Assembly: GCF_023856365.1 (NCBI RefSeq)
Contig: NW_026042787.1
Span: 1-64,000, forward strand
Direction of reading: 5' to 3'
Length of the DNA stretch: 64,000 nt
Origin: Brienomyrus brachyistius
Taxonomy: Eukaryota > Chordata > Actinopteri > Osteoglossiformes > Mormyridae
Shown: one piece after another, positions 21,071-32,957 of the stretch
Layout of the letters: every line of letters begins with the position of its first letter
Numbering within the stretch: the first letter of the stretch is position 1
Notes under the pieces: generated by a model
Database searches by the model: none
What the model saw: the letters and a program-made list of their open reading frames with translations, nothing else
What the model was told of the DNA's origin: nothing
Made by a program: the position numbers and the translations under genes

Positions 21071-22678
21071 ATGAGACTGAAACTAGAAACTGTAAATCGG
21101 ATGGAGTTAAATAGCAATACTGTGGAAGAGGCATGGGAATTTTTTAAAAGCACATTGTTGCAAGTGCAAAAGAACTTCATACCCGTTTCCAGAAAAACTA
21201 AATCTAGGAAACTGCAACCAAGCTGGTGTCATGACCTGCTTGTACGATCCTCGTGTGTGCCACGCCCCCTCATTAACCATGTGTGCTGCCCCGATTGTAA
21301 CCAGCTGTTTTCTGTCAGTTTGAGTAGTCCTGTGTATTTAGTCCACATTCAAGTCTGTTTCCCCAGTCCTGTCATTGAAATCTCTCGCTGTTGGTACCTG
21401 TTTTCATCAATAAACCCTCATTCCCGACTCTCCGTTTCCCGGATCCTTGATTCCTCGCTTCCTGCCTGTTCGTCCAGCACGCGATGTCACAGGTGGTTTA
21501 CTACGAAAATTAAGAATAAAGTCAGGAGCAAAAGGGCTTTCTTCCACAAATGGAAATTAACTAATGATTTCAAAATAAAGCAGGAGTATCTAAGTCTACA
21601 GGTTTAGTTAATAACAGTTATAAGGATGACGTTAAAAGTTTCTTCCAATATTTTAACTCCGAAAGAGCTCTAAAAGCTGAAAATCACTCATTTGCAGGAT
21701 AGTAAGGGCCTTATAATTGAAAATGAAATTGATATAAATGAGTTTAATGATTATTTTACAATGGCTGTTCACAGTAGAATAGCTTACCACCATTTAGTAC
21801 AAATACAACGATGTCTATGACCAATATATGTATAACTGAGGCTGATGTGGTACAAAGCCTAGCTAAGCTCAAAATAAATAAATCGCAAGGCCCTGATGGC
21901 ATCTTATCTATAGTTTTAAAAGAGATGAGGGGTATTATTAGCCAACCTTTAACTTTACTATTCCAGAAATCATTATCTGCTGGTGTGGTATCTTCTGATT
22001 GATGTTAGATCATGTCTCATGTCCAGAGAGGCTACAACAGGATCTGGATTTAATTAGCGACTGGGCTCATACGTGGCAGATGAAATTTAACATAGATAAA
22101 TATAAGGTAATCCATGCAGGGAGCAGAAATATAGTAAATATAGTAAAGTACAGATATTTTATGGGTTTCACTGAAATAAAGGTAGCTGATTATGAGAAAG
22201 ATCTCGGTGTGTATGTTGATACTTCCATGTCCCACTCTTGCCAGTGTGGGGAAGCATTAAAAAAAGGCAAAAGGATGTTGGATTAAACTCCACACACCTA
22301 GAGATGTAAGTCAAGAGAAGTGATGCTACGATTATATAATTCCTTGGTAAGATCCCACCTAGAATACTGTGTGCAGGTTTGGTCACCATACCTTCAGAAG
22401 GACATTGCTGCCTTGGAAAAGGTGCAACGTAGGATGACTAGAATGATTCCTGCACTTAGAGGAATGTCTTATGAGGAGAGGTTCGCTGAGCTGAATCTGT
22501 TTAGCCTCAAGCAAAGGAGACTATGGGGGGACATGATCCAGGTATATAAGATTCTAACAGGTCGGGATGCTGTTCAGCCAAATGACCATTTCAATATTAA
22601 TTTAAAATACTAGAACTCGTGGCCATAGTGGAAATTAGCTGGAGAACATTTAAAAATGAATCTGAGGAAGCACTTCAA
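21071..22678 (+). pseudogene. CR1-like LINE relic (reverse transcriptase)
   Basis: Ordered but broken pieces of a CR1-type ORF2. First comes a linker region interrupted at 21227. Then the start of the RT domain (KSQGPDGILSIVLKE) at 21811-22002, a middle portion (LGVYVDTSMS) at 21999-22286, and the C-terminal motif (SHLEYCVQVWSPYLQKDI and MSYEERFAELNLFSLKQRR) at 22320-22613. The YxDD catalytic core is missing because of an internal deletion around 22000. The 3' end is cut by the L2-like element that begins at 22675. Confidence 0.75.
21227..21491 (+). mobile_element. Solo LTR nested in the CR1-like LINE
   Basis: A 265-bp element starting TGTCATGACC and ending GATGTCACA, related to the LTR at 548-824 (shared GTGTGCCACGCCCCCT block). 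It has an internal AATAAA at about 21410. It is flanked by GCTGG and GGTGG, a 5-bp target duplication with one mismatch. It splits a serine-tryptophan codon context in the LINE frame. Confidence 0.75.
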
Positions 22679-23990
22679 TTCAATTCAATTTTATTTATAT
22701 AGCGCTTTTAACGACATGCATTGTCACAAAGCACTTTACATTTAACCGGCCAGAACCCCACCAAGCAAGCCTGAGGCGACAGTGGCAAGGAAACTCCCTC
22801 TAGCAGGAAGAAACCTTGAGTGGAACCTAGACTCAGAAGGGGACCCCATCCTCCTCTGGGCGACCAAGGAGCATGAAACTGCATTTACATTGACATTCAT
22901 TAGAGTTCATATAGTTATAAAGTCCCAGTTGGTTTCATGTAGTTATATCCAGGAGTCCAGGTGCGGGTTCACACGGTGTAGTCGGCTCGGTATCAGCTCG
23001 AAAAAGAGAAGATGGAGAAGAGTTATTGCCCTACACCTAACCGGCAGGACTAAAGCAACTATGACAGCCTGCCTAAAAGAGTGACCTGGAAGGAAGCACA
23101 GGCATGAGGGTTTACAGAGGTTTTGGCGTCAAGCCACCTCCCATCCACAGCTTAAGTGATCGGCGAGAGTGGCAGGACGACAGCACCAATCCCCCCTTTC
23201 CCCTTCAATCTCAAATAACTATGAACCTCCAGATTTCCCATTCACCTTAGAAAAGAAGATTTAACTATCCAAAAGACTGGCGAAAGAGGTACATCTTAAG
23301 CCTTGACATAAAAGCAGAGATTGTGTCTGAGTTCCGAACACTAATAGGAAGTTTATTCCATAGCTGTGGTGCTTTATGAGCAAATGCTCTTCCCCCAAAG
23401 GTAATGTTCTTTATTCTGGGTACGGATAGAATACCTCCATCTCGTCATCTAAGTGTATGATTCGGAACGCAAATGAGGTCACTCACATACTGCGGTGCAA
23501 GACCATTTACAGCTTTATAGGTTAAGAGCAGTGTTTTGTAGTCAACACGAAATCTAACTGGCAGCCAGTGCAGTGAAGATAAAATTGGGGTAATATGATT
23601 ATATGTTTTAGTTTAACTATTGCTAGTAGCGGTTCAATCAATGCTGGGAGCATCGCTGAATAATTTTGATGGAACAGGGTCTAGCATACAAGTAGATGAA
23701 TTTGAAGATAAAATTAAGTACATCAGTTCTGACTGGTTAACCAATATTCAATATTCAAAATGTTCTGTTTAATTGAGCATATTTTTGGTCAAAAAGTTTC
23801 ATAAAGTCGTCACTGGAAAATAACCAGTGGTCTGGTTATTAGTCAGCTTGGACACCATAGTAAATAGGAATCTAGGATTATTTTTGTTTATTTCAATTAG
23901 TTCTGATAGATACTAGATGATTTGGCGGCACTAAGAGCCTTTTTGTAGCTACCCATAGCCTCTTTCCATGCTAGTTCGAACACCACTAGT
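22675..23990 (-). pseudogene. L2-like LINE relic, internally deleted
   Basis: In minus-strand sense, about 23990-23760 encodes a linker typical of L2 elements (EAMGSYKKALSAAKSSS, NKNNPRFLF). About 23590-23290 matches the L2 C-terminal region (LHWLPV, then AFAHKAPQLWNKLPISVRNS). The 3' UTR ends in AGCGCTATATAAATAAA and a (TTGAA)n-type tail. The polymerase core is deleted. It abuts and truncates the CR1-like LINE. Confidence 0.78.
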
Positions 23991-25209
23991 TTAGTATGAT
24001 GCCACTTACATTCTGTAAGGACATAAAACTTATAGGTCCTGCAGGCCCCAACTCTGATCAGCCTGCATCAGTCTATTTCAGAGCTCCGCTGGCCCAGGCA
24101 AGACTGGACTCAACTCGTCAAACCACCCCTTTTAAGGAAGGCAAAGGCCTGCCGGCTCCTGAGAGACTGGATAGGAATAACTGGAGCAGCACAGAAAAAG
24201 CAAGACCTTTCACCCCCGGAGTGACCAGAGTTCCACAATCAATCCACAGCAACAACAGCTGTCAGCCTCCAGACACAGACACCTTTTCCACTATAAACAG
24301 GATAACTCAGCACACATAGATGTTAGGGACAAATACACGCATGTTTGGTCTCGTTTGAATAGGCATGAGACGAGGAGTATTATACTCTCAGATTTAAGGC
24401 AGTATAGCTTTTCCTAAGAGAAATACAGAAACTTCGGCTCAACCCACCAAACTGAGAGAGATTCTCTCATGGTAGAACAAGGGAATTACAACCACCCCCT
24501 AAAGTGATCTGATTGGCTGGGGACTTGAGAACCAAGGTCAGCAATGCCCCTAAAATTAACCATTGACCGAAATTAGTCAGTCTTCAGAAACATGCCATCA
24601 CCTGGTCTGGATACTTAAGGAAGGGCTTCAGAAGTAGTCGGGGAGTCACTCTGTAATCAGAGCTCCCGCAGAGAACTGGGTGAAAGTCTATCTGTAGTCA
24701 GATACTTTCCACAGAACTTTGTTCACTCTCAGCTGAGGAATGTGAATACATGATATGAAGACAACTGGATCACAACTGGATCACGGGGGAATCATAAGCA
24801 GGGAAGAACACACAGGCAAACAGCAGCAGCAACATTAAAGGCAGGACTGAGAAGCACATTTATACAAGGCTAAGCAGGGAGCAAACTAGAGGCACCTGAA
24901 ATGAGTAACACAAGGGCAGGAAGGAGAGGTAAAACAAACGCGGAACAGGCATGGCACGTTATACCACACTAGGGAGGAAACGGGAGGTTCAGGAGGGCAG
25001 GGTGTGGCAGGGATCCGTTTCAAAATTTAATTTTGGCTTGTACAAACCTTGGTAAAAGCTGCAAAAGATCGATCAACCACTTTCTGAGCTATTGTCTTAA
25101 CAAACAAAGCATCTGTTGGGGTGGCGGTGTCTGGGGAATACCATGTGTAATACACCTTGTGAAGATTTATATGTAAAACAAAATATTTTTTGATTCTATC
25201 ACACATATA
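23991..25209. other. No gene; possible LTR-like remnant at 24780-25020
   Basis: A 107-codon frame at 23996-24319 looks like a chance frame. The 24780-25020 interval, read on the minus strand, is pyrimidine-rich with a TATAAA-like box and resembles a fish LTR, but ends and target duplication were not found. A 12-bp tandem (CTGGATCACAA) lies at about 24764-24785. Confidence 0.35.
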
Positions 25210-25211
25210 GA

Positions 25212-25570
25212 AATTATCCATCCATCCATTTTCCAAACCGCTTATCCTATTGGGTCGCGGGGGGTCCGGAGCCTATCCCAGAATCAATGGGCACGAGGCA
25301 GGGAACAACCCAGGATGGGGGGCCAGCCCATCGCAGGGCACACTCACACACCATCCACTCACACACACACACCTACGGGCAATTCAGCAACTCCAATTAG
25401 CCCCAGCATGTTTTTGGACTGTGGGGGGAAACCGGAGTACCCAGAGGAAACCCCACAACGACATGGGGAGAACATGCAAACTCCACACACATGTGACCCA
25501 GGCGGAGACACGAACCCGGGTCCCAGAGGTGTGAGGCGACAGTGCTAACCACTGCACCACCATGCCGCCC
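25212..25570 (-). mobile_element. tRNA-derived SINE, full length
   Basis: Minus-strand element from GGGCGGCATGGTGGTGCAGTG to the (TGGA)n tail, with an internal (AC)n-expanded segment. Confidence 0.87.
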
Positions 25571-26139
25571 CTTATAGAAATTATTCTAGGTTTAAATAGT
25601 AATTTAGCTGAGTAACTAGGCTGAAATTCTAGATAGTTGCAATTTTAAGAATTATTACTATTATTCACAGCTTTTAAGCATGCAGTTGGATGACGGATGG
25701 ATGGATATTCAGCCACCAGAAATGCCAATTGTTGTTAAGAGGATCAAAGTCTGCAAAGTAGTATGCAGGGTTTAAGGCCAGAACACAGCATACTCTCCGA
25801 CAGAAAGCATAAAGTTCACTGGGGGAATTTCTGTGGCCACTGCCTGAACAGCATGTGTGGAGAATGTTTATGAGGGTCGAGCCATGCAGAGCTGCTGGCC
25901 CTGGCATGTAATGATGAATCACAAATCAGTTAAAAATCGGTGCAAATGCATGAAGATTTAAACCGGCTGATGTGGAAAATGAATCACTATTGTAGGAGTA
26001 CTTCACAGTACTTTAACAGAAAAACTGGTGTAATATTACATTTGATTTCACAATGTGAGTTTGACGTCAGATGTCACTGCGTATCACGTCGACATCGTAC
26101 GTCAGTTTTTGGTTTTGAGCGAACGCGAGATGATGAATG
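25571..26139. other. No gene recognised
   Basis: No frame with recognisable similarity. AT-rich, then mixed sequence. Confidence 0.4.
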
Positions 26140-26450
26140 AATTTGAAACTGAGGACGGCACAGTGGTTAGTGCTGGCTTCGGTCCAGGGCCCTTTCTGTG
26201 TGGAGTTCGCATGCTCTCCCCGTTTTCGCCGGGGACTCCAGGTTCCTCCCACGGTCCAAAAGCATGCAGGATAGGTTGACTGGTGAGTCTAAATTGGCCC
26301 TGTAGTTGTGTGAGTGTGTGCGACCTGCGGTGTGTAGGTGACTGCCTGGGCTTGGTTCCTGTCTGCGCCCCTTGTTCCCGGGATAGGCTCCGGTCTCCCC
26401 CGCGATCCCAGTTGGGATTAAGTGGTTTCAGAAAATGGATGGATGGACGC
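26140..26450 (+). mobile_element. Diverged tRNA-derived SINE
   Basis: Shares the fish SINE layout (GGACGGCACAGTGGTTAGTGC, GTGTGGAGTTCGCATGCTCTC, TGGGATTAAGTGG...AAATGGATGGATGG) but differs from the other SINEs across the body and has lost part of the B-box region. It is an older or different subfamily. Confidence 0.75.
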
Positions 26451-26914
26451 ACCGCCCGATCTTCAATTGGCGGTGTGGCAGCATATTAGCTTTCCGGTAA
26501 TCACAAACGAGGAGGAAACAGCGAGAAAAGCACAGACAAGACATAAACTGCATGCAAACATTGTAATAGACTGATAACATACACAAACAGGTCCACTGGC
26601 ACCACCGTGAGCTGAGTGAAGATTATTAAAAGGGCAAAGCACGCTAAAAAGCTGCACATGCAAACCTTAGCTTATTTATTTGATTTATTTTTTTTTATTT
26701 ACTTATTTTGATTTGGGATTTTTTTCAACAGTATTTTATTCAAATTCAGTTGCACTGTTCACAACAGTGTCAACAGTTCAGAAAGATAAATATAAGAATA
26801 TTTTTGAATATATTTGTCTGCAGCTCATTCTGCAAAAAATGAGAAAATTGTATCGTGAACTCAGAATCGTGAATCGTATCAAATGGTGAGTTGAATGTAT
26901 CGTTACATCCCTAG
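26451..26914. other. No gene; one end of a possible DNA transposon
   Basis: In minus-strand sense 26914-26880 reads CTAGGGATGTAACGATAC, like the start of a common fish hAT-type non-autonomous element. The other end is not recognisable in the AT-rich tract at 26670-26720. Confidence 0.4.
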
Positions 26915-27460
26915 TTCTTACAGTAGTACTATGGTATGGTGGAGCCACATGACAGGAAGGCAGTACATTGCGAAGTCTGTTAAGAACATCATTCGCACTG
27001 AACTGCCCTCCATTGACCAGCTGTACTTTAACTGCCACAGTAACAAGGTTCAGTCTATAATCCAGGACTCTGACCACCATCCACAAACACTGACTAGCAG
27101 ATTCATGAACAGCTTCATTCGCCAAACAATTCAAACCTGCAGCTTTTGCATCCCCTGTAACAGTCATTTCCACGGCAGCTGCACTGTACAGCTGTTACTG
27201 CACTTTATCCACCACTGACCACGTATCATCCAGTTTTGTCCTGCTTTGTATCGCACTGTTTCTGCACCATGTTGTCTTGTACTCCCTTGTGTTGTTATGC
27301 ACCATCTGTGTTGTTCTGAGCAGTGCCATGATGCAATATTACAAAAAGATCTTGAGGAAATGCAGAGTTCTGGAGGAGATTCTCACAGATCATGGCATGT
27401 GTTTATACTGAAGAAACTGTACAAATTGCTAGACATAAAACACAGGACTGGCAACTGTGG
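26915..27460 (+). mobile_element. LINE-tail-like fragment
   Basis: A 107-codon frame (26895-27218) reads KSVKNIIRTELPSIDQLY...SIIQDSDHHPQTL, resembling the region after the RT domain in fish LINEs (a conserved dividing segment of the type IIGxxLPSLxxLY). It is short and undated. Confidence 0.4.
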
Positions 27461-28462
27461 TACGTTTTAACACCTTGATAAAAAACTTAAAATCCATAGT
27501 AAGTAGGACAACCTCATAGAACCTTTACTAGTCATTGTTCAGAAGATTAACACGGATTAAAAACCATTACTATGAAAGCACGCTAATCAGTTAAGTTGAT
27601 TATGTGGAGAGAGAGAAAAAAAACTGTCTTTGAAAAAGATCAACCATAGAACGAAGCTGCAGCATTGACACCCCCTAGTGGTGATTTGAAGATAGTTCTG
27701 TCTGTAGCAGCTAAGCAGTAGATTTGGCGTCAGGTGCCATGACAAACTCAGTGCTGCTCGGTTTGAACGACAGAAGCACAAAAATAAAGGGGGCATCTAC
27801 TGCACGCCCCCCACCCTTGAAAATGGTACAAATTATCATGCAACAGTTTTCTTAAGTAAGTCTTTTTGGGCGTCTGCAGAAACCTCCACGATGCGATTGC
27901 CCTGATTAAGAAGTGCGCAGCGGATACAATTTGGGATGCATCGTTCATCCGATTTATTAATATATAATTATTAGTATGTCTATATTATTTTAGAAACGTT
28001 ACTTGACGAATATTTTTCATTGAGATTGATTCCCCGTTTAAAATTTTGGTGACACTTCATATTTTTTAAGAGAGACAGACAATTTGACGCATGCAATTTG
28101 CAGAAATATGTTGTGCCGCTATAAAGTACACAGGCAGCATGACAAACATAAGTACTCACTGAAGCCACGACATACGCCCGGCTGGCCCCAGCGGTACCCC
28201 TAAGAAGAAGGCTTTTTTCACAACCCACGACCATCACGAGGGCAAAAAAAACTGAATAGCCTAGAATTTAGTTAATTACAAGGCACATATTTATTGGAGC
28301 AAGAGCTCTAACATAAAACTACCTTGTAATTATAAAGTATTATGGCTGTGAACAATGTACAAACAGGCACAGAAAGTAAAATACTCCAAAAATGCAAAGA
28401 ACCTAAATATTTTTGTTTCCACCGATTCACTCTTGATGTGTTAGGAGTCACAGTTCAGTAGC
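27461..28462. other. No gene recognised
   Basis: AT-rich and mixed sequence. A CACCCCCTAGTGGTGA motif (27668) is the kind often seen in fish repeats. No supported coding region. Confidence 0.4.
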
Positions 28463-29003
28463 CTATTCTTCAGTATCTGCATTTAAGACCACCAACTGCT
28501 CTTTCTCCTCCTTCGCTCGTCGGCTCAGAGTATTGGACTTGGTAAGTAATGTTGCCCTTTTGGTTCCAGCAGCACTCTCTGCTTCCTCTGCCATGTGCTC
28601 AGCATCCTTTTGTAAACTCTCACATACACTTTCCAGTGAGACTCTCTTCCTCTTGAGTTCCTCAAGTTTTCTTTTTTGCTTTTCGCTCATCTTTCACCTT
28701 TGGTCAGAGGCGCTTTGGTTGCTCCCCCACACACTCTGACATGGTCGCATATAAGCCTCTGTGCAACAACTGTTTCCTCTGATAAGTTGCAGGTCTCCAC
28801 CTCTATTCGTTCCACTTCGGCTTGCCCATAGGACAGCAGCAGCAAGTTCTTGCAGAACATCCAGAGGTCAGGATAAGGCCCACTAACTTTTTGATGTAAA
28901 AAGACATCAACTTTGGATGGTGCTGAAGGAATGAAGGATATAAAATCCAAGCCTTTTGCCTCATTGTGCAGGTGATTATCAGACTGCTGGGATATTGCAT
29001 CAC
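28463..29003 (-). pseudogene. hAT-related gene relic, 3' exon (left arm)
   Basis: The exon begins after a TAATTACAG acceptor and reads without stops through ISQQSDNHLHNEAKGLDFIS and GPYPDLWMFCKNLLLLSYGQAEVERIEVET to PLTKGER. It then stops and reopens in a lysine/glutamate-rich coiled coil ending at the TAG at 28463. The layout matches the C-terminal part of a family of hAT-related proteins common in fish, where a FSxNKE segment normally follows VER. Here VER runs directly into the later EVET block, so the dimerisation-core motif is missing. This arm keeps a longer open frame than its mirror at 39259-39812. Confidence 0.55.
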
Positions 29004-29254
29004 CTGTAATTACATTAATTACAGTAGATTAGATGCAGATCAACAATGTCAATACACAGAATCACATGTAGAATAGGAAAGTGATTTATAACCCAATTTT
29101 CCTATGATACCATAAATGTGCAATCATTTTAATTTAATCTTGAGATATCTCTAGGCTCATCAAAGAAAATATAACTGGGCTGATGCTTCTTTTCAAACAC
29201 CAAGAGTCGGTCTTCTAAATACTGCTAAAATCTACGTGTTAACACTATTCAGTT

Positions 29255-29563
29255 CAGGGACGGATTATGGGTTTTGTGGGCCCCTGGGTAAAACGTTCGC
29301 GAGGCCCCCCCCCACCACCACCACCTGCACCACCACCACAACCACCACAAGTCAAGGGCCCTTGGCAGCCAAACACCCTCCCTATAGGGTCAGGGGACCT
29401 TGTAGGCAGAGGATCAAAGAATGTAGGCCCTCTAAAATAGACAAACGAAAATACATTGCTGATAAGCGTTGCAAATTGTTTTGGGCTTGGGGCCCACGGG
29501 CCCCCTGCACCCCAAGGGCCCCTGGGCAGCGGCCCCGCTAACCCGGTTTGTAATCCGTCCCTG
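29255..29563 (+). mobile_element. hAT-type MITE with perfect target duplication
   Basis: A 309-bp element with 13-bp inverted ends CAGGGACGGATTA and TAATCCGTCCCTG, flanked on both sides by the 8-bp duplication ATTCAGTT. The interior contains a CCA/ACC-rich triplet run and GGGCCC-rich blocks. It inserted in the intron between the relic exons 28463-29003 and 29643-29894. Confidence 0.93.
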
Positions 29564-29642
29564 ATTCAGTTAGATGTGAAAAAAGAAAAGCATAATTTAA
29601 AAATAATATTCTGAACTATCCTATTCTTATCCTATGATTTAC

Positions 29643-29894
29643 CAGCAGATATCCTGCCTGCCAACCGATTCTCCTGCGCAAACTTCTGCATGAGATTTCT
29701 CCTTTTCTGCTGGCAGTTATCTGGCTGGTGTGCATTTTGTTTGGGTCCAAGCACGTCATCTCATGTACAATCGAGTACTTCAGAGGGCATTTATCCAAGG
29801 CCTTTTTGCACATTTTTGAGAGCACAATCTGGCAATTTTTTTTAATCTGAAGGACACCAAGGTCACTTCCACTGCCTTTGGCTCCTGACTGTCT
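29643..29894 (-). pseudogene. hAT-related gene relic, middle exon (left arm)
   Basis: Bounded by a TTGTCAG acceptor and a GTAAAT donor. One frame gives LSKMCKKALDKCPLKYSIV and LDPNKMHTSQ, and a second frame gives RRNLMQKFAQENRLAGRISA just before the donor. Together they look like one family block broken by a single frameshift. This is consistent with the order expected upstream of the 3' exon. Confidence 0.5.
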
Positions 29895-30349
29895 CTGACA
29901 AAAAGATGGTTTGTCAAATTTCCAGAATCTTTCTGCACACTCAGCCCAAGGTTAACACTACCTCAGCTGTACATATCAAACCAGCTCAAACTCCATGTTA
30001 TTCACATATTTTTTACTTCACAATTGTTTGATACATTTGTATGTAAAGATACCAGTGAATTCACAGAAGTCCCACCTTGATGACAGCCATTCCTATATCC
30101 ACCTCCTTTGGACTGAGCCAGAGTTTTTGCCTGTACAACAGCTGTACATGTTGCTACACAACACTTAAACATTCTATTTCCTCAATGAACTATTTTTTTT
30201 GCAGCAAAAGCCATGAAGCAGCAATAAAATCTTTAAAATATGCTTACCAATAAATATGGTTCTCCCATTTAAACACATGTAAAGATAAACCATGGATATT
30301 TAAAAATCATGGGTTCGTTAATGAGTTTAAATGTTATTGAATGGCTTAC
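29895..30349. other. Intron-like sequence
   Basis: AT-rich sequence between two relic exons, with no other feature. Confidence 0.4.
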
Positions 30350-30582
30350 CTTAAACTTCTCCAGTAAGTCTTCAGCGGTGGAGTGGCTCATGTACTGTGA
30401 TCCCAGAACCAGGACTGCACTCGAGAGCCATTCTCATAATTCACCCAATACCTGACATGCACATCCAGTTGTTTTCTTTTGATGGTCCTGTTCATACTTA
30501 CGTCAAACATGACAACGAAGCTCCCTTTTAATATATGGAGCGAGTCCAAATCGCGCAAGAAAAGCGGTTTTATCTTTACCAC
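30350..30582 (-). pseudogene. hAT-related gene relic, upstream exon (left arm)
   Basis: FDVSMNRTIKRKQLDVHVRYW, and in a shifted frame GSQYMSHSTAEDLLEKFK, ending at a GTAAGC donor. Both blocks fit the upstream part of the same hAT-related family, separated by a frameshift. The 5' limit of the exon is not clear. Confidence 0.5.
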
Positions 30583-30828
30583 AAGTGACCCTGCGAGTCA
30601 GGGAACATCACCCTGGAGACGGTGTGAATGTCATCATTGGACGTATAGGAGTGATGTCGGCAAACCGTTTGCAAAGCCCATAGCACTTCTGCTTTCAGTG
30701 TGGGTTGAGGAGGATGTACTGAAGGCATTATTTGTCATGGGATCCGGAGACACTGCCAAAACGGGTGTAGGCCTATCTTTAGAGGTTGTACTTATCTCCA
30801 CTGAATAAACATAAATCTGGGCTTATTC

Positions 30829-31336
30829 TATACTGAACAAAAATATAAACGCAACACTCTTGTTTCTGCTCCCATTTTTCATGAGATGGACTTAAAGACC
30901 TACAATTCATTCCAGATACACAATATTACCATTTCTCTCAAACATTTCTCACAAATCAGTCTAAATGTGTGATAGTGAGCACTTCTGCTTTGCTGAGATA
31001 ATCCATCCCACCTCACAGGTGTGCCACATCAAGATGCTGATCTGACATCATGGGTAGTGCACAGGTGTACCTTATACTGCCCACAATAAAAGGCCACCCT
31101 GGAATGTGCAGTTTTTTGCTTTATTGGGGGTCTGGGGACTCAGAACCGGTCAGTATCTGGTGTGACCACCATTTGCCTCATGCAATGCAACACATCTTCT
31201 TCGCATAGAGTTTATCAGATTGTCAATTGTGGCCTGTGGAATGTTGGTCCACTCCTCTTCAATGGCTGTGCGAAGTTGTTGGATATTAGTGGGAACTGGT
31301 ACACGCTGTCGTATACGCCGGTCAAGCACATCCCAA
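30829..31336 (+). mobile_element. Tc1-like element, 5' fragment
   Basis: Begins TATACTGAACAAAAATATAA, a known terminus of fish Tc1-like elements. Antisense transposase remnants follow at about 31160-31330. It ends where the flank of the tRNA-bearing array begins, and no second terminus is present. Confidence 0.8.
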
Positions 31337-31560
31337 ACAAGAGCAGCTGACCTGAGAAATAAGAAATAAGCTAAGCTGGAAACCTGGACCCTCCGACCAA
31401 GAATGCGTGAAGTACCCTCAGAAGGTCTACTAGAAGATGTACGTAGAAGACTACTACAGATCAGCTGATCTACACCACAGCAACAGTGATCCTTGAGCTG
31501 GAGCCGGACCGTCTTTGAAGACTCCGTAAATCTCCGTATAATAATATATATCTACGGGAA
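31337..31560 (+). repeat. Outer flank of the tRNA-unit array (left)
   Basis: This block occurs once on the left and twice, inverted, on the right (34845-35044 and 36705-36922). It bounds the amplified units. Confidence 0.8.
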
Positions 31561-31834
31561 CGAGAAAGGAGAAAGCAGAGAACAAGAACAAGATTTGTAA
31601 ATGTAAGATTTGAAGGACCCCCGGCATGAAAAATAGAATAGTTCTCGTCATTAGTGAACATGTGTCTCGTCATTGTGTATCATGGACAGTAAGAGGGGGA
31701 TCAATAGAGTGTTGTTATTATAACGTCTAAAAAGTCTGTCGATAAATCAATAAGAAAATAAATGAAGTCGTTTTCGCGAACACGCGAACAGGGGCCGGAC
31801 CGACTGTAGGGGGCGTGGCCAGAGACAGCCATAG

Positions 31835-32194
31835 CTGTCAAGTCTCCCGTTTTGGCCGGGAAACTACCGTATTTTACTTCTCTTTCCCGCCGTCCTCCCG
31901 TATTAGTATTTTCCCGTAAATCTCCCTTATATTATATAGTTGCTGGATAGTGTAGTGGTAAGATCGCCGCCTTTCACACGGGAGACCGGGGTTCGAATCC
32001 CGGTTGTGGCCAAAAATATATTTTATATATTTTATATATTTATATTTATATTTATATTATATTTTATATAATTTATATTATTTTATATTTCCTGTCTTAA
32101 AATGTAAGGGATACTGGAGCCTGGTTGCGGTGGTGGGATGGCTCACGGCGGGTGCCGGAAAATTTCCTTTATTTTCAAATCCAAACCTTGACAG
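31835..32194 (+). mobile_element. TIR-bounded element carrying a tRNA-like gene, unit 1
   Basis: CATAGCTGTCAAG and its near-perfect inverse CTTGACAGGTATG bound about 360 bp. That interval contains the CCCG-rich segment, the tRNA-like sequence and a TATA-rich run. No transposase is present. The 763-bp repeat period includes about 400 bp of flank. Confidence 0.6.
31941..32012 (+). tRNA. tRNA-Glu(UUC)-like sequence, unit 1 (probable pseudogene)
   Basis: The A box TAGTGTAGTGG (31948-31958) and B box GGTTCGAATCC (31990-32000) are intact. The anticodon-loop CTTTCAC gives anticodon UUC, and the T arm is CCGGG/CCCGG with an 8-base loop. The acceptor stem does not pair well and the anticodon stem has only three good pairs, so it is more likely a tRNA(Glu/Asp)-derived sequence than a functional tRNA. 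Confidence 0.5.
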
Positions 32195-32597
32195 GTATGC
32201 TGCTGTTCCAAATCATGGGTGCATGTTACAAGTGCGGAACATATTTTAACTTAGTACTAACTTAGCATCATATTTGATCTGATTCGACTGAATATCCCAG
32301 GTTTCCATCTCTCATGCATCTGGTGTGACGGGAACGAGAAAGGAGAAAGCAGAGAACAAGAACAAGATTTGTAAATGGGACCCCCGGCATGAAAAATAGA
32401 ATAGTTCTCGTCATTAGTGAACATGTGTCTCGTCATTGTGTATCATGGACAGTAAGAGGGGGATCAATAGAGTGTTGTTATTATAACGTCTAAAAAGTCT
32501 GTCGATAAATCAATAAGAAAATAAATGAAGTCGTTTTCGCGAACACGCGAACAGGGGCCGGACCGACTGTAGGGGGCGTGGCCAGAGACAGCCATAG

Positions 32598-32957
32598 CTG
32601 TCAAGTCTCCCGTTTTGGCCGGGAAACTACCGTATTTTACTTCTCTTTCCCGCCGTCCTCCCGTATTAGTATTTTCCCGTAAATCTCCCTTATATTATAT
32701 AGTTGCTGGATAGTGTAGTGGTAAGATCGCCGCCTTTCACACGGGAGACCGGGGTTCGAATCCCGGTTGTGGCCAAAAATATATTTTATATATTTTATAT
32801 ATTTATATTTATATTTATATTATATTTTATATAATTTATATTATTTTATATTTCCTGTCTTAAAATGTAAGGGATACTGGAGCCTGGTTGCGGTGGTGGG
32901 ATGGCTCACGGCGGGTGCCGGAAAATTTCCTTTATTTTCAAATCCAAACCTTGACAG
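32598..32957 (+). mobile_element. TIR-bounded tRNA-bearing element, unit 2
   Basis: Near-identical to unit 1, displaced by exactly 763 bp. Confidence 0.6.
32704..32775 (+). tRNA. tRNA-Glu(UUC)-like sequence, unit 2
   Basis: Identical in its tRNA part to unit 1, with both internal promoter boxes intact. Confidence 0.5.

Noticed and set aside
23996..24319. 107-codon frame, intact in both arms
   Set aside because: No motif, and it overlaps the L2-like relic flank. Preservation follows from arm identity.
28463..28690. Independent coiled-coil protein
   Set aside because: It continues the hAT-related 3' exon after a stop and has no promoter or splice context of its own.
31941..32012. Functional tRNA-Glu or tRNA-Asp gene
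   Set aside because: Internal promoter boxes are intact, but acceptor and anticodon stems pair poorly and the T loop has an extra base. Kept as tRNA-like with moderate confidence.
32004..32249. 81-codon frame repeated at five places (32004, 32767, 33397, 34160, 36013)
   Set aside because: It starts at the end of the tRNA-like sequence and runs through the TATA-rich tract of the repeat unit. Low-complexity composition and no domain; repetition comes from the repeat, not from selection.
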